DNA of 64,000 nucleotides from Rhizobiaceae bacterium (GCA_017643025.1 JAEPOG010000006.1:62001-126000); one strand, 5' to 3'; shown: positions 38,995 through 49,460, counted from the stretch's first letter. Notes: generated from the letters alone by a model not told the origin. Numbers and translations are program-made.

Positions 38995-39587
38995 ACAGGA
39001 TGCCCGCGTGCGGCTTTCAGCACGCGCCAGCCGAGGAACAGCGTGACGGCGGCAGCGGCCAGCAGCCAGGCCGCATTGGCGATCACGTCCGCAATCGCCG
39101 AGATCGAGCTGCTGAATAGGTAGCCTATCGCCAGGTAGCCGCCGACCCAAACCGTCTCGCCCGCCACATCCCACAGCAGGAAGACGGACCATCTGAGGCG
39201 GGCGAGCCCGCTCACGATGTTCACGGTCGGTCCGAGCGGGCTGAAAAGCCAGCGCGTCAGAAACACGCCGAGAGCTCCCCATCGGGCGGACAATGCCTCG
39301 GCTTTCGCCAGCCGCTCCGCATAGGCGGGACGCCGCGAGACGATGTCGCGGAGGCGGCTGCCTCCGAAACGCCCGGCGGCGTAACCGAGCTGGTCGCCCA
39401 GAATGGCACCGCCCAGGCTCCACAGAAACGCCTGCGAGGCAGATATGTCGCCTTCGACCAGCAGCGCACCCACCGTCATCAGCAGGATCGAAGTCGGCAG
39501 TGGTGCGCCGAACTGGCCAAGCGCCAGGATGACCACGACAGCTGAAAGACCATAGACGGAGAAGAACTCGAGCAGTTCGGTGCTCAC
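38991..39587 (-). CDS. DedA / VTT-domain membrane protein
   Basis: A 198-aa DedA-type protein with about five helices; the family includes flippases for undecaprenyl phosphate and phosphatidylethanolamine. Seen here are [17 protein letters not shown], the re-entrant [18 protein letters not shown], and [20 protein letters not shown]. The GTG 39587 overlaps the upstream stop (GTGA). A longer in-frame extension to 39923 is antisense-like and rejected. Confidence 0.88.
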   Translation of the reverse strand: MSTELLEFFSVYGLSAVVVILALGQFGAPLPTSILLMTVGALLVEGDISASQAFLWSLGGAILGDQLGYAAGRFGGSRLRDIVSRRPAYAERLAKAEALSARWGALGVFLTRWLFSPLGPTVNIVSGLARLRWSVFLLWDVAGETVWVGGYLAIGYLFSSSISAIADVIANAAWLLAAAAVTLFLGWRVLKAARGHPV

Positions 39588-39946
39588 CGGTCGTCGCCCG
39601 GCTGAGCCATGTCTTCTCGGACGGCCTCGATCGCGGCTTCCACCCGCGCGATCAAATCCGGAAGTGGAACGCCCATGTCGCGCGCGATGCGGCCGAGCGG
39701 ATGGCGGTTGGGTTGGCGTGGATCGAAACCAAGCGCATCCTGCAAGTCCTGCGGATCCAGCCGATACGAGTGCGCCACATACCCGATCGTCATCCAGCCT
39801 TCGATGGCAACATTCTGGTGGCCGGCCCAGTAGACATAGAAGGCGACCGTCCTGACGGCGAAAAAGAGTGTCAGCACTGCCGCAACGGCAAATGCGATCA
39901 GCAGCAGTCTGTTGTCGCGCCAAAGCCGCCTGACGAGCGTGAGCAT
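39584..39946 (-). CDS. conserved hypothetical membrane-anchored protein
   Basis: A 120-aa protein: a basic N-terminus, one transmembrane helix (about 14-38, IAFAVAAVLTLFFAVRTVAFYVY) and a soluble C-terminal domain with GWMTIGYVAHSYRLDPQDL and PLGRIARDMGVPLPDLI. I do not recognise a named family. The pair with DedA is translationally coupled, which hints at a shared envelope role. ATG 39946 is chosen over 39997. Confidence 0.7.
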   Translation of the reverse strand: MLTLVRRLWRDNRLLLIAFAVAAVLTLFFAVRTVAFYVYWAGHQNVAIEGWMTIGYVAHSYRLDPQDLQDALGFDPRQPNRHPLGRIARDMGVPLPDLIARVEAAIEAVREDMAQPGDDR

Positions 39947-39965
39947 GGTTCGGCCTTCCGGTTTG

Positions 39966-41381
39966 CTAAGCGGACTGTCTTCCTCTGTCGCGCACAAAGT
40001 TCAGTGCTGCAAGCAGCCCGAGCCCGGCGAAAGGCAGGCTGGCGATGACAATCCAGAAGCCGACGCTGCGTGCGCTCGCAACACTGATGCCGTCCTCGAA
40101 CCCGGCCGCGTTGGCGACAATGCCGATCGCCGCCGCCCCCAGCGCATAGCCGAGGCGATGCAGCGTCGGAATGGCGCTCGCCACCCGGTTGTGTTCAGAA
40201 AATGGGGCCAGCATCGTCGCCCGGCGCAGCACGAAGGTCCATGCCATGCCGAAGCCGGCACCTTGCGCGATCGCAAGGATGGTGATCAGCCACACCGGTC
40301 CCTCGGGCAGCGCGTGCACCAGTCCGGCAACCGAAACGGTGATGAGCAGCAGGCCGGCCAGGATCATGGTGCGGTCCCAGCGTTCGGGTATTCCGGCGAT
40401 CAGTACGGCGGCCACCGACCAGCCGATCGACTCCAGCGCGATGACATATCCGGCCGCCAGCGGCGAGATGCCGTGCACGGTGACCATCACCACCGGCCCG
40501 TAGGTGCCGAGCGCGATGGTGGCGATGGCGAAACACATGATCATTACGAGCGGCGCGCCGAGCGTTGCCGTCGGGTCGAAGGGCCGCGGCGGCAGCAGTC
40601 TGTCGTCGCCGGCGAGCCCGTCGCGGCGCGCGAACATGGCGAGACAGGCTGCACCGGCCGCGATCAGCGCCGCCGATAGCGGCAGCGATTTCGACAGGCC
40701 CGCGGCGGCGATGAAGGCTACGCCGCCGGCAAGCAGCGCGAGGCGCAGACCGGGGAACCGCGGTGGGGCCTCCTCGTCGCCCGGGGCGAGGTCGATTCCG
40801 CGTGCCCGCCAGAGCCACAGCGCCAGCAGGCCGGCCTGCGCCGCGAAGGCCCAGAACGCCCAACGCCACAGTCCCATGCCGGCGAAGAGGCCGCCGATCA
40901 GCGGCCCGATAAATGCCGATGCGCCCCAGAGCGCCGAGATGGCGGCCATCACCCGCGGCATCAGTGCGGCGTCGAAAAGCCGCGCCACGGCGATGAAGGA
41001 CAACGCCATCAGCCCACCGCCCCCAAGCCCTTGAAGCACCCGGCCGAAAAGCATGACAGGCATGGTCGGTGCCAGCGCACTGATCGCGCAGCCGGCGAGA
41101 TAGACAAGCGCGGCGCCAGCCATCGCCTGCCGCAGCCCGATGTGTCGAAGCAGATGCGCGCCCGCCGCGCCGGCCACGATGGAGCCGATCTCGTAGAGCG
41201 CAAATGTCCAGCCAATCAGCCGCGCGCCGCCTATGTCGCCCACGATCGCCGGGATCATGGTGGCTACCAGCAGCCCGTCGGCAGCGTGCAGCCACACCCC
41301 GAGCGATACGACAGCTATCCGGGTCGCATTGCCGCCGGTGAGAAGGATGCGCCAGCCCGTTTGGTTGGTGGTCTCGGCCAT
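39966..41381 (-). CDS. major facilitator superfamily exporter (14-TM type)
   Basis: A 471-aa permease with 13-14 hydrophobic helices in the EmrB/DHA2 style. The N-terminal half has the motif-C-like GASAFIGPLIGGLFAGMGLWRW and an early acidic residue in HAADGLLVATMIPAI. Substrate is unknown; drug efflux is a guess from the family. It ends 19 bases before the membrane-anchored protein gene, so they may be co-transcribed. Confidence 0.88.
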   Translation of the reverse strand: MAETTNQTGWRILLTGGNATRIAVVSLGVWLHAADGLLVATMIPAIVGDIGGARLIGWTFALYEIGSIVAGAAGAHLLRHIGLRQAMAGAALVYLAGCAISALAPTMPVMLFGRVLQGLGGGGLMALSFIAVARLFDAALMPRVMAAISALWGASAFIGPLIGGLFAGMGLWRWAFWAFAAQAGLLALWLWRARGIDLAPGDEEAPPRFPGLRLALLAGGVAFIAAAGLSKSLPLSAALIAAGAACLAMFARRDGLAGDDRLLPPRPFDPTATLGAPLVMIMCFAIATIALGTYGPVVMVTVHGISPLAAGYVIALESIGWSVAAVLIAGIPERWDRTMILAGLLLITVSVAGLVHALPEGPVWLITILAIAQGAGFGMAWTFVLRRATMLAPFSEHNRVASAIPTLHRLGYALGAAAIGIVANAAGFEDGISVASARSVGFWIVIASLPFAGLGLLAALNFVRDRGRQSA

Positions 41382-41489
41382 GCTCTGGCTTGCATCAGGC
41401 CCGCGAGCGCGTCGAGAGTCACCGGCAGCGGATCGGTTGGTGCTGGCCGGACGCCGGCTGACGGTCAGCGTCCGGCGCTGCGACTATGG

Positions 41490-42701
41490 CTACGCCATCG
41501 CCTTCTGCAGGTTCTCGTCCACCTTGTCGAGGAAGCCGGTTGTTGACAGCCAGGGCTGGTCGGGACCGATCAGCAGCGCCAGGTCCTTGGTCATCGAGCC
41601 TTCCTCGACGGTGGAGATGCAGACCTTCTCCAGCGTCTCGGCAAAGCGCGCCAGCTCGGCGTTGCTGTCCAGCTTGGCCCGGTGCGCGAGCCCGCGCGTC
41701 CAGGCGAAGATCGAGGCGATCGAATTGGTCGAGGTTTCCTCGCCCTTCTGGTGCTGGCGGTAGTGGCGGGTCACCGTGCCGTGCGCGGCCTCGGCCTCCA
41801 CCGTCTTGCCGTCCGGCGTCATCAGAACGGAGGTCATCAGACCGAGCGAACCGAAGCCCTGCGCCACGGTGTCGGACTGCACGTCGCCGTCATAGTTCTT
41901 GCAGGCCCACACGTAGCCGCCGGACCACTTCAGGCTCGCCGCCACCATGTCGTCGATCAGCCGGTGCTCGTAGGTGATCTTGGCTTCCTTGAATTTGTCG
42001 GCGAATTCGGTGTCGAAGATGTGCTGGAAGATGTCCTTGAAGCGGCCATCATAGACCTTGAGAATCGTGTTCTTGGTCGAGAGATAGACGGGCACCTTGC
42101 GCTGCAGGCCGTAGTTCAGCGAGGCGCGGGCGAAGTCGATGATCGACTGGTCGAGATTGTACATGCCCATCGCGACGCCGGCCTCCGGCGCATCGAACAC
42201 TTCCTTCTCGATCACCGTGCCGTCCTCGCCGACGAATTTCATCGTCAGCTTGCCCTTGCCGGGGAACTTGAAGTCGGTGGCGCGGTACTGGTCGCCATAG
42301 GCATGGCGGCCGACAATGATCGGCTTCGTCCAACCCGGCACCAGGCGCGGCACGTTGCGGCAGATAATCGGCTCGCGGAAGATGACGCCGCCAAGGATGT
42401 TGCGGATCGTGCCGTTGGGCGAACGGTACATGCGCTTCAGCCCGAATTCCTCGACCCGCGCTTCGTCGGGCGTGATGGTGGCGCATTTGACGCCGACGCC
42501 GTGCTTCTTGATGGCGTTGGCGGCATCGACGGTGATCTGGTCGTCCGTCTCGTCCCGCTTCTCGATGCCGAGGTCGTAATATTCGAGATCGATGTCGAGA
42601 TAGGGATGGATCAGCTTGTCCTTGATGAACTGCCAGATGATGCGGGTCATCTCGTCGCCGTCGAGTTCGACGACGGGATTTGCCACCTTGATCTTCGCCA
42701 T
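41490..42701 (-). CDS. icd: NADP-dependent isocitrate dehydrogenase
   Basis: A 403-aa type II IDH of the mitochondrial-like homodimer class, catalysing oxidative decarboxylation of isocitrate in the TCA cycle. It begins [20 protein letters not shown] and has the substrate loop [20 protein letters not shown] and the metal/substrate segment [28 protein letters not shown] (given here by position, about 252-279). The Arg/His pair for NADP recognition is in HGTVTRHYR. Confidence 0.97.
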   Translation of the reverse strand: MAKIKVANPVVELDGDEMTRIIWQFIKDKLIHPYLDIDLEYYDLGIEKRDETDDQITVDAANAIKKHGVGVKCATITPDEARVEEFGLKRMYRSPNGTIRNILGGVIFREPIICRNVPRLVPGWTKPIIVGRHAYGDQYRATDFKFPGKGKLTMKFVGEDGTVIEKEVFDAPEAGVAMGMYNLDQSIIDFARASLNYGLQRKVPVYLSTKNTILKVYDGRFKDIFQHIFDTEFADKFKEAKITYEHRLIDDMVAASLKWSGGYVWACKNYDGDVQSDTVAQGFGSLGLMTSVLMTPDGKTVEAEAAHGTVTRHYRQHQKGEETSTNSIASIFAWTRGLAHRAKLDSNAELARFAETLEKVCISTVEEGSMTKDLALLIGPDQPWLSTTGFLDKVDENLQKAMA

Positions 42702-42828
42702 GTGAAATGCCTCGTTTCTGAAGGGGAGCGGGACGGAGCCGTCCGCAGTCGTGTTCTGAAATCGCGGCCCCTATAACACCCTCCGTTGCGAAGGCAAAGC
42801 AGCGGAGCGCAAGCGCGGGGAAGCAGAC

Positions 42829-43737
42829 ATGGCAGTGGCTGAAACGGGTCTTCGATATGGTGAAAACACCGCCAACGGCATCACGCTGCATTATGCTGCC
42901 ATGGGCCGACCCGATGCGCCGCTGATCATCATGCTGCACGGGTTTCCGGAATACTGGGCAGGCTGGCGTCCCGTCATGGAGCGGCTCGCCGACCGCTTCC
43001 TCCTGGTGGCGCCCGACCAGCGCGGCTACAACCGATCTTCCAAACCGGAGGGCGTCGGGAATTATCGGGCGAAGCATCTCGTTGCCGATATCGCAGCGCT
43101 TGCCGATGCACTTTCACCGGACCGGCCTTTCGTGCTCGCGGGCCACGACTGGGGAGCCTCCGTCGCTTACGCCTATGCGTTCGCGCACCCCCAACGGCTG
43201 ACGCATCTGGTCATCGCCAATGGCGTGCATCCTGCCTGCTTCCAGCGGGCGATTTTCGAAGATCCCGAGCAGCGCCAGGCCAGCCAGTATATGAACTGGC
43301 TGCGGTCGCCCAAGGCGGAGGAAAAACTACCGGAGGAGAACTACGGCCGCATGATGCGCATGCTGGCCGGTTTCTCGGACACCCAGTGGATGGATGAGGA
43401 CGAGGCGGCCGCCTACCGCGACGCCTGGAGCGAGCCAGGCGCGCTGACCGGTATGTTGAACTGGTACCGCGCTTCGCCGGTCGCGGTGCCCGAACCCGGG
43501 GGGCCCGCGCCCGAAAAATCGGTGCTCGACCTGCCCGCGGAGGCGATGACAGTGCACATGCCGCATTTGGTGCTGTGGGGGGAGGAGGACATCGCGCTGC
43601 GCCCCTCCTGCATCGAGGGGCTGGACCGGTACGCGCCTCAACTGACAGTACGGAGGGTCGCGGGCACCGGCCACTGGATTTTGCATGAAAAGCCGGACGA
43701 GGTAGCCGCCGCCATCGCCGGATTCGTCGAGAACTGA
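42829..43737 (+). CDS. alpha/beta hydrolase, epoxide-hydrolase type
   Basis: A 302-aa enzyme with an oxyanion HGFPEYW, nucleophile Asp107 in the elbow GHDWGAS and general base His282 in GTGHWILHEKP. An Asp rather than Ser nucleophile points to an epoxide hydrolase or haloacid dehalogenase. A cap domain occupies about 135-220. Substrate unknown. It is divergent from icd and convergent with the next gene. Confidence 0.9.
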   Translation: MAVAETGLRYGENTANGITLHYAAMGRPDAPLIIMLHGFPEYWAGWRPVMERLADRFLLVAPDQRGYNRSSKPEGVGNYRAKHLVADIAALADALSPDRPFVLAGHDWGASVAYAYAFAHPQRLTHLVIANGVHPACFQRAIFEDPEQRQASQYMNWLRSPKAEEKLPEENYGRMMRMLAGFSDTQWMDEDEAAAYRDAWSEPGALTGMLNWYRASPVAVPEPGGPAPEKSVLDLPAEAMTVHMPHLVLWGEEDIALRPSCIEGLDRYAPQLTVRRVAGTGHWILHEKPDEVAAAIAGFVEN

Positions 43738-43740
43738 GGC

Positions 43741-44091
43741 TTACTTCGCTTTGGTTTTCTTCTTTTTCTCTTTCGGCGGCATCGCGCCGACATAGGCCGT
43801 GGCCATCGATATCCAGTCGCGCAGCGCGGCATCGTCGAGGGCATCGGCCGACACGGTGATGAAGCCCTTCATCGGTTTGCCGGTGAACATCATCGGCCCG
43901 GCGCCGGGCTTCGCCATCGCCTCGGCGTCCTGTTCCTCGCCGACGCGGGCCATCAGGTCGCCGTCCTTCATGGTGCCGACGAGCATGTTGCCGTTGAGCG
44001 TGAAGCAAAGTCCACCGAACATGCGGATCTCGCCGATGTCCGGATTGTCCCTGACGATATTGCGGATGCGGTCGGCCAGTTCGGCTGTCAT
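43741..44091 (-). CDS. TfoX N-terminal domain protein
   Basis: A 116-aa protein with the TfoX_N fold: IGEIRMFGGLCFTLNGNMLVGTMKDG and the late GPMMFTGKPMKGFITVS. Only the N-terminal half of the competence regulator TfoX/Sxy is present, as in many rhizobial stand-alone proteins of unknown role. The C-terminal tail is Lys-rich (KEKKKKTKAK). Confidence 0.88.
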   Translation of the reverse strand: MTAELADRIRNIVRDNPDIGEIRMFGGLCFTLNGNMLVGTMKDGDLMARVGEEQDAEAMAKPGAGPMMFTGKPMKGFITVSADALDDAALRDWISMATAYVGAMPPKEKKKKTKAK

Positions 44092-44169
44092 CCCGGCTAC
44101 TCGCGCTTCTCAATCGCCGGCGAATATGGCAGGGACCAGAAAACCGCGCAATTGGCGCGCCGGTGGCTC

Positions 44170-44985
44170 ATGACAATCGGAAGTCCGGACATGGAAGGCG
44201 CGTCACCCGCCATCATCCTCGTCGAACCGCAGCTTGGCGAGAATATCGGCATGGTCGCGCGGGCGATGGCGAATTTCGGCCTGAGCGAGTTGCGGCTGGT
44301 CAATCCGCGCGACGGCTGGCCGAACGAGAAGGCAGTGGCGGCTGCAAGCAGAGCCGACCATGTGATCGCCGCTGCCTCGCTTCATGCGACGCTCGACGAG
44401 GCTGTCGCAGATCTCAACTATGTGCTCGCCACGACTGCACGCGCCCGCGACAACTTCAAGCCTGTACTCGGGCCGGTCGATGGTTCGGCTGAGCTGAAGC
44501 GCCGATCAGGCCTGAAACAGAAAATTGGCATCATGTTCGGGCGCGAGCGTTTCGGCCTCTACAATGAGGAAATCGCGCGCGCCGACGCCATCGTCACCTT
44601 CCCGGTCAATCCCGACTATGCCTCGCTCAACATCGCCCAGGCAGTACTGCTGATGGCCTATGAGTGGATGAAGACAGGCCTGGAAAGCGCCAGCCAGACA
44701 GCCTTCGAGGGCCCGGATTTTCCACCGGCCGAAAGGCATCAGGTGCAGAGCCTGGTCGACCGGCTGGAGAGGGCGCTGGATGTTCGCGGCTATTTCCGTC
44801 CGCGGTCGAAGAAGCCGAAGCTGATGGACAATCTGCAGGCTGTGCTGACACGGCCGGGTTTCACCGAGCCGGAATTGAAGGTGCTGCACGGCGTTGTCGC
44901 TTCTCTCGACCTCTATGCGCCAAAAGAACCGCGGAGGCCGGCTGGCCACGCCGCGGATACGACAGATGGCGAAACGGGCGACTGA
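44170..44985 (+). CDS. trmJ: SPOUT tRNA methyltransferase, TrmJ type
   Basis: A 271-aa TrmH-family enzyme that 2'-O-methylates the ribose at position 32 of some tRNAs. The N-terminal strand [20 protein letters not shown] and the knot motifs [17 protein letters not shown] and [15 protein letters not shown] are clear. Start choice is open: ATG 44170 is given; ATG 44191 has a better GGAAG site; a TTG at 44152 is less likely. It lies two bases before murI. Confidence 0.88.
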   Translation: MTIGSPDMEGASPAIILVEPQLGENIGMVARAMANFGLSELRLVNPRDGWPNEKAVAAASRADHVIAAASLHATLDEAVADLNYVLATTARARDNFKPVLGPVDGSAELKRRSGLKQKIGIMFGRERFGLYNEEIARADAIVTFPVNPDYASLNIAQAVLLMAYEWMKTGLESASQTAFEGPDFPPAERHQVQSLVDRLERALDVRGYFRPRSKKPKLMDNLQAVLTRPGFTEPELKVLHGVVASLDLYAPKEPRRPAGHAADTTDGETGD

Positions 44986-44987
44986 GT

Positions 44988-45782
44988 ATGGTCGACGCTC
45001 CAATCCTCTTTTTCGATTCCGGCATTGGCGGCCTGACCGTGCTGCGCGAGGCGCGCGTGCTCATGCCCGGCCGCCGCTTCGTCTATATCGCCGACGATGC
45101 GGCCTTTCCTTATGGGGCGTGGGAAGAGCAGGCGCTTGCCGGTCACATCGTTGCGCTTTTCGCCCCGCTGCTTGATGAGTTTCGGCCGGAGATCGCGGTC
45201 ATCTCATGCAACACCGCCTCCACCATCGCGCTCGCCGGTCTGCGGGAAGCCTATCCCGACACTCAGTTCGTCGGCACTGTGCCGGCCATCAAGCCTGCCG
45301 CCGAGCGCACGCGCTCCGGTCTCGTCTCCGTGCTCGGCACACCCGGTACGATCGCGCGCCAGTATACGCGCGACCTGATCGCCTCATGGGCGACGAAGTG
45401 CCATGTGCGTCTTGTCGGCAGCGACCGTCTGGCGGCGTTGGCGGAAATCTACATGCGCGACGGCTTCGTCGACGAGGAGGCGGTGAGGACCGAGATCGCG
45501 CCGTGTTTCCTGGAGCGGGATGGTGCACGCACCGACATCGTAGTGCTCGCCTGCACGCACTATCCGTTTTTGGTCAATCGCATGCGCAAGATGGCGCCAT
45601 GGCCGGTCGACTGGATCGACACGTCGGAGGCGATCGCGCGACGCGCGTTGTCTTTGCTCGGGCCGCAAGATACCGCCGCATTCATAAGCGATGCTGAGCC
45701 GGATCTGGCCCGGATGACATCTGGACCGCCGGATATTGCGACTCGGCGGCTGATGCATGGTTTCGGGCTGAACATGGAATGA
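44988..45782 (+). CDS. murI: glutamate racemase
   Basis: MurI (264 aa) makes D-glutamate for peptidoglycan. The catalytic pair is Cys74 (VISCNTAS) and Cys189 (LACTHYPF); the N-terminal [11 protein letters not shown] and [11 protein letters not shown] are normal. ATG 44988 follows the methyltransferase stop closely. The open frame upstream (from 44664) is a shadow of that gene. Confidence 0.95.
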   Translation: MVDAPILFFDSGIGGLTVLREARVLMPGRRFVYIADDAAFPYGAWEEQALAGHIVALFAPLLDEFRPEIAVISCNTASTIALAGLREAYPDTQFVGTVPAIKPAAERTRSGLVSVLGTPGTIARQYTRDLIASWATKCHVRLVGSDRLAALAEIYMRDGFVDEEAVRTEIAPCFLERDGARTDIVVLACTHYPFLVNRMRKMAPWPVDWIDTSEAIARRALSLLGPQDTAAFISDAEPDLARMTSGPPDIATRRLMHGFGLNME

Positions 45783-45816
45783 CGGGCGGTTGGCATCCGG
45801 AAGATGGAGACCGAAC

Positions 45817-45999
45817 ATGCCGGCACAATCGAAAGCACAGCAACAGGCGGCTGGCGCCGCTCTGGCCGCCAAGCGCGGTGAAATGAAGAAGAGCGAACTC
45901 AAGGGCGCATCGAAGGAAATGTACGAGTCGATGAGCGAGAGCGAGCTCGAGGAATTCGCGGAAACGGACCGCAAGGGCCTGCCCGACAAGAAGAACTGA
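45817..45999 (+). CDS. DUF3008 small basic/acidic protein
   Basis: A 60-aa soluble protein, MPAQSKAQQQAAGAALAAKR then KGASKEMYESMSESELEEFA, matching the DUF3008 family common in proteobacteria. It is charged, Ala-rich and probably helical. Function unknown; related small proteins are sometimes stress-associated. GGAGA lies before ATG 45817. A terminator follows at 46046. Confidence 0.85.
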   Translation: MPAQSKAQQQAAGAALAAKRGEMKKSELKGASKEMYESMSESELEEFAETDRKGLPDKKN

Positions 46000-46045
46000 C
46001 GGGCGCGATTGACTTTGACGCCAAACGGGCCTAAATGCCCGCCCG

Positions 46046-46070
46046 ACGCAGGGTTTCGGCCCTGCGTTTT
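46046..46070 (+). terminator. intrinsic terminator after the DUF3008 gene
   Basis: ACGCAGGG and CCCTGCGT (46046-46053, 46060-46067) pair with a TTTCGG loop and run into TTTT. It separates the DUF3008 gene from rpsD. Confidence 0.85.
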
Positions 46071-46164
46071 CATTACGTGTCCCGTGGGTTTTTCCGCAAA
46101 GCGTGCGTGGAAGACCCTGTCAGGTCTCGAAAACGGAGGCCAGAGGAGGGCGCGTTTCCTTCGC

Positions 46165-46191
46165 CCGGAACATGAGGTTTCGGGCGTAACA
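46165..46191 (+). other. stem-loop in the rpsD leader
   Basis: CGCCCG and CGGGCG can pair about 20 bases before the rpsD start, with GAACATGAGGTTT as the loop. In other bacteria S4 represses its own mRNA through leader structures; this hairpin is a candidate but does not match the E. coli pseudoknot. Confidence 0.35.
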
Positions 46192-46209
46192 CTTTGAAAA
46201 GGAAATGCG

Positions 46210-46827
46210 ATGAGCAAGCGCGAATCCGCAAAATACAAGATCGATCGCCGTATGGGCGAGAACCTCTGGGGCCGTCCGAAGTCCCCGGTGAACCGCCGCG
46301 AATACGGCCCGGGCCAGCACGGCCAGCGCCGCAAGGGCAAGCTTTCCGACTTCGGCACCCAGCTGCGCGCCAAGCAGAAGCTGAAGGGCTACTACGGCGA
46401 CATCTCCGAGAAGCAGTTCCGCAAGGTCTATGAGGAGGCTGACCGCCGCAAGGGCGACACCCCGGACAACCTGATCGGGCTGCTGGAGTCGCGCCTCGAC
46501 GCGGTCGTCTACCGCGCCAAGTTCGTGCCGACTATTTTCGCCGCGCGCCAGTTCGTCAATCACGGCCACATCAAGGTCAACGGCAAGCGCGTGAACATCG
46601 CGTCCTACCGCTGCAAGCCGGGCGATGTGATCGAGGTGCGCGAGAAGTCGAAGCAGCTCGTCATCGTGCTGGAATCGGTGCAGCTGGCCGAGCGCGACGT
46701 GCCTGACTACATCGATGCCGACCACAACAAGATGACCGCCACCTACAAGGCGGTGCCGGGTCTGGCAGATGTGCCCTATGCCGTTCAGATGGAACCGAAC
46801 CTGGTCGTCGAGTTCTACTCGCGCTAA
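46210..46827 (+). CDS. rpsD: 30S ribosomal protein S4
   Basis: S4 (205 aa) nucleates assembly of the 30S body. The N-terminal part has [14 protein letters not shown] and [18 protein letters not shown]; the S4 RNA-binding domain is at about 95-160 ([22 protein letters not shown], partly) with [16 protein letters not shown]. It stands alone with a terminator on each side, as in alphaproteobacteria, rather than within the alpha operon. Confidence 0.98.
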   Translation: MSKRESAKYKIDRRMGENLWGRPKSPVNRREYGPGQHGQRRKGKLSDFGTQLRAKQKLKGYYGDISEKQFRKVYEEADRRKGDTPDNLIGLLESRLDAVVYRAKFVPTIFAARQFVNHGHIKVNGKRVNIASYRCKPGDVIEVREKSKQLVIVLESVQLAERDVPDYIDADHNKMTATYKAVPGLADVPYAVQMEPNLVVEFYSR

Positions 46828-46850
46828 CGGTTTCCAGCCGGAATTGAAAG

Positions 46851-46874
46851 GGCCGCGCATTGCGCGGCCTTTTT
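46851..46874 (+). terminator. intrinsic terminator of rpsD
   Basis: GGCCGCGC and GCGCGGCC form a perfect stem with loop ATT (46851-46869), followed by five T residues. It overlaps the region just before the ttcA start. Confidence 0.93.
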
Positions 46875-46904
46875 CTTTGCGCCGTTCCCGATTATCACGG
46901 GCGC

Positions 46905-47771
46905 ATGAACCTGCCCCTCCCGTCCAGTCAGCTGGAAACCGTAGATGACCAGAGCAGCGCCCATTCGCTGTTCCGCGATGTTCCGGCCACGGTGGAATTC
47001 AACAAGCTTCGCAAGCGGCTTGTGCGCAACGCTCGGGAAGCGATCGACACCTACGCGATGGCCAAGCCGGGCGAGCGCTGGCTGGTTGCACTGTCGGGCG
47101 GCAAGGACTCCTACGGCCTGCTGGCAGTGTTGCTGGACCTGAAGTGGCGCGGGCTGCTGCCGGTTGATCTGCTCGCCTGCAACCTCGACCAGGGCCAGCC
47201 GAATTTCCCCAAGCATATCCTGCCTGAATTCCTGAAAAAACACAGCGTTGCGCATCGGATCGAATATCAGGACACCTATTCTGTCGTCACCGACAAGATC
47301 CCCGAGGGAGCGACCTACTGCTCGCTGTGTTCGCGCCTGCGCCGCGGTCATCTCTACCGCATCGCGCGCGAGGAGGGGTGCTCGGCGCTGGTGCTCGGTC
47401 ACCACCGCGAGGATGTGCTCGAGACCTTTTTCATGAACCTGTTCCACGGCGGGCGCCTCGCGGCCATGCCGCCGAAGCTGGTCAATGACGAAGGCGACCT
47501 GATGGTGCTGCGCCCGCTGGCCTTCTGCGCCGAGGCCGATCTCGAAAAATTCGCCGACGCGATGCGCTTTCCGATTATCCCCTGCGATCTGTGTGGCAGC
47601 CAGGAAGGACTGCAGCGTAATGCAATGAAGGCCATGCTGGACGAGATGGAACGCAAGATGCCGGGTCGCAAGGACACCATGATCCGTGCGCTCACCAATG
47701 TGCGGCCGTCGCATCTGATGGACCGGCGCGTCTTCGACTTCGAAGGCCTCGCACCGAGTCCGGGCGGCTAG
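46905..47771 (+). CDS. ttcA: tRNA 2-thiocytidine biosynthesis protein TtcA
   Basis: TtcA (288 aa) thiolates C32 of certain tRNAs using ATP and an iron-sulfur cluster. The PP-loop SGGKDS is at 64-69; cluster/catalytic Cys pairs are C139-x2-C142 (YCSLC) and C227-x2-C230 (PCDLC). ATG 46905 is used; the frame extends to 46860 into the rpsD terminator. Confidence 0.95.
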   Translation: MNLPLPSSQLETVDDQSSAHSLFRDVPATVEFNKLRKRLVRNAREAIDTYAMAKPGERWLVALSGGKDSYGLLAVLLDLKWRGLLPVDLLACNLDQGQPNFPKHILPEFLKKHSVAHRIEYQDTYSVVTDKIPEGATYCSLCSRLRRGHLYRIAREEGCSALVLGHHREDVLETFFMNLFHGGRLAAMPPKLVNDEGDLMVLRPLAFCAEADLEKFADAMRFPIIPCDLCGSQEGLQRNAMKAMLDEMERKMPGRKDTMIRALTNVRPSHLMDRRVFDFEGLAPSPGG

Positions 47772-47775
47772 CCGC

Positions 47776-49017
47776 CTAGACGGGCTCGTGCTGCGGCTGG
47801 AACAGCCTGCCCCGCTCGGCAACCAGCACCAGCAGCAGCGCCCCGGCGCCGAAGAAGAAATAGCCGGCGGTCAGCGGAACGATCGTCCCGTTGAAGGCCT
47901 GGCCGATGAGCGCGCCGAGGATTGCCCCGCCTACCGTCTGTGTGAACCCCAGAATGGACGAGGCGGTGCCCGCCACGTGCCCCAGCGGCTCCATCGCCAG
48001 CGCGTTGAAGTTGGAGCCGATCAGCGCGAATAGCGCCATCGCGACCATGAACAGAGCCACAAACAGCCAGAATGGTACCGGCCCTGCCACCGCGAAGGCG
48101 AAGGCCACACCGTTCACTGCGATGAACGCCAGCAGTGCGCCGTGCGCCAGCCTGCGCATGCCGAACTTGCCTACCAGCCGCGAATTCACGAACGACATGA
48201 TCGCCATCGTGCCGGCCACCAGCGCGAAATAGAACGGGAAGGCCGCGCCCTTGTTGTAGATGTCGACATAGACCTGCTGCGCCGAATTGATGAAGCCGAA
48301 CAGCGCGCCGAAAATCACCATCAGCGCCATCGTGTAGGAGATGGCGATCCGCTCGGTCAGCACGATCCGGAAACCATCCAGGATCGTCTTCAGTTCGAAC
48401 GGCCGCCGGTATGCCTCGTGCAAAGTCTCCGGCAGGCGATACCATGTCCAGATCGTGAAAAGCACCGCGATGCCTGCCATGAACAGGAAGATCGCGTGCC
48501 AGTCGGCGAACAGCATGACTGCCTGGCCAATGCCCGGCGCGATGATCGGAATGATCATGAAGACCATGAAGATGAGAGACATGACCTCAGCCATGGCGCG
48601 GCCGCCGAACCGGTCGCGAACGACCGAGATGGTGATGACGCGCGTAGCCGCTGCGCCGATGCCCTGGATCAGGCGAAGCAGCAGCAGCGAGCCGAAGCTC
48701 GGGACAAAGGCGCAGGCGAGGGCTGCAAGTACATAGACGACAAGTCCGACGAGTAGCGGCAAGCGCCGCCCGAACCGGTCGGAAATGGGCCCGAAGAATA
48801 TCTGGGCAAAGCCGAACCCCGCCAGATAGGCAGTGATGACGAACTGGCGGTTGTTCTCGTCATGCTCGCCGAGGCTGGCGCCGATCTGCTGCAGCCCGGG
48901 CAGCATGATGTCGACCGCCAGCGCATTGAGCGACATGAGCGCCGCCGCAATCGCGATGAATTCCCAACGGGGAATGGCCGCGCCGCTTTGCGTGGCCGCC
49001 GCGTTCTGCTGGTCCAT
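47776..49017 (-). CDS. MFS multidrug exporter, Bcr/CflA type
   Basis: A 413-aa permease with twelve predicted helices. The Bcr/CflA signs are ALAVDIMLPGLQQIGASL near the N-terminus, motif A GPISDRFGRRLPLLVGL, and the motif-C-like PIIAPGIGQAV. It likely exports small drugs or dipeptides. ATG 49017 has GGAAGGG upstream. Confidence 0.92.
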   Translation of the reverse strand: MDQQNAAATQSGAAIPRWEFIAIAAALMSLNALAVDIMLPGLQQIGASLGEHDENNRQFVITAYLAGFGFAQIFFGPISDRFGRRLPLLVGLVVYVLAALACAFVPSFGSLLLLRLIQGIGAAATRVITISVVRDRFGGRAMAEVMSLIFMVFMIIPIIAPGIGQAVMLFADWHAIFLFMAGIAVLFTIWTWYRLPETLHEAYRRPFELKTILDGFRIVLTERIAISYTMALMVIFGALFGFINSAQQVYVDIYNKGAAFPFYFALVAGTMAIMSFVNSRLVGKFGMRRLAHGALLAFIAVNGVAFAFAVAGPVPFWLFVALFMVAMALFALIGSNFNALAMEPLGHVAGTASSILGFTQTVGGAILGALIGQAFNGTIVPLTAGYFFFGAGALLLVLVAERGRLFQPQHEPV

Positions 49018-49124
49018 GGCACAGCCCTTCCGGCCGCAAAAGCACATGCACCGCGCCGCCGCGGTGCATGGATTTCGATTTTAGGTTTGAGGCGGCCATG
49101 TTACTGGCCGCCGGGTTGGCCGGG

Positions 49125-49460
49125 TCAGGCGGCGCCGCGCGCGCTCACGCCCTTTTCGGTGAGGAAATCCTGCAATTCGCCAGCCTGGAACATCTCGCGC
49201 ACGATGTCGCATCCACCCACGAATTCGCCCTTCACATAGAGCTGCGGGATAGTCGGCCAGTTGGAATATTCCTTGATTCCCTGCCGAAGCTCGTCGGAGG
49301 TCAGGACGTTCACGCCTTTGTAGTCGACGCCGAGATAGTCGAGAATCTGCACGACCTGACCCGAGAAGCCGCACTGCGGAAATCCGGGCGTACCCTTCAT
49401 GAACAGCACGACGTCGTTGCTCTTCACTTCGCTACCGATGAGCTCGTTGATGGCGGTCAT
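49125..49460 (-). CDS. grxD: monothiol glutaredoxin, CGFS type
   Basis: Grx4 (111 aa) carries and transfers 2Fe-2S clusters, normally together with BolA. The CGFS active site has Cys30, with [21 protein letters not shown] for glutathione binding. ATG 49460 is chosen because GGAAGG sits nine bases before it; the ATG at 49469 directly abuts that site. bolA lies nearby, separated by the arginine-rich ORF. Confidence 0.95.
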   Translation of the reverse strand: MTAINELIGSEVKSNDVVLFMKGTPGFPQCGFSGQVVQILDYLGVDYKGVNVLTSDELRQGIKEYSNWPTIPQLYVKGEFVGGCDIVREMFQAGELQDFLTEKGVSARGAA

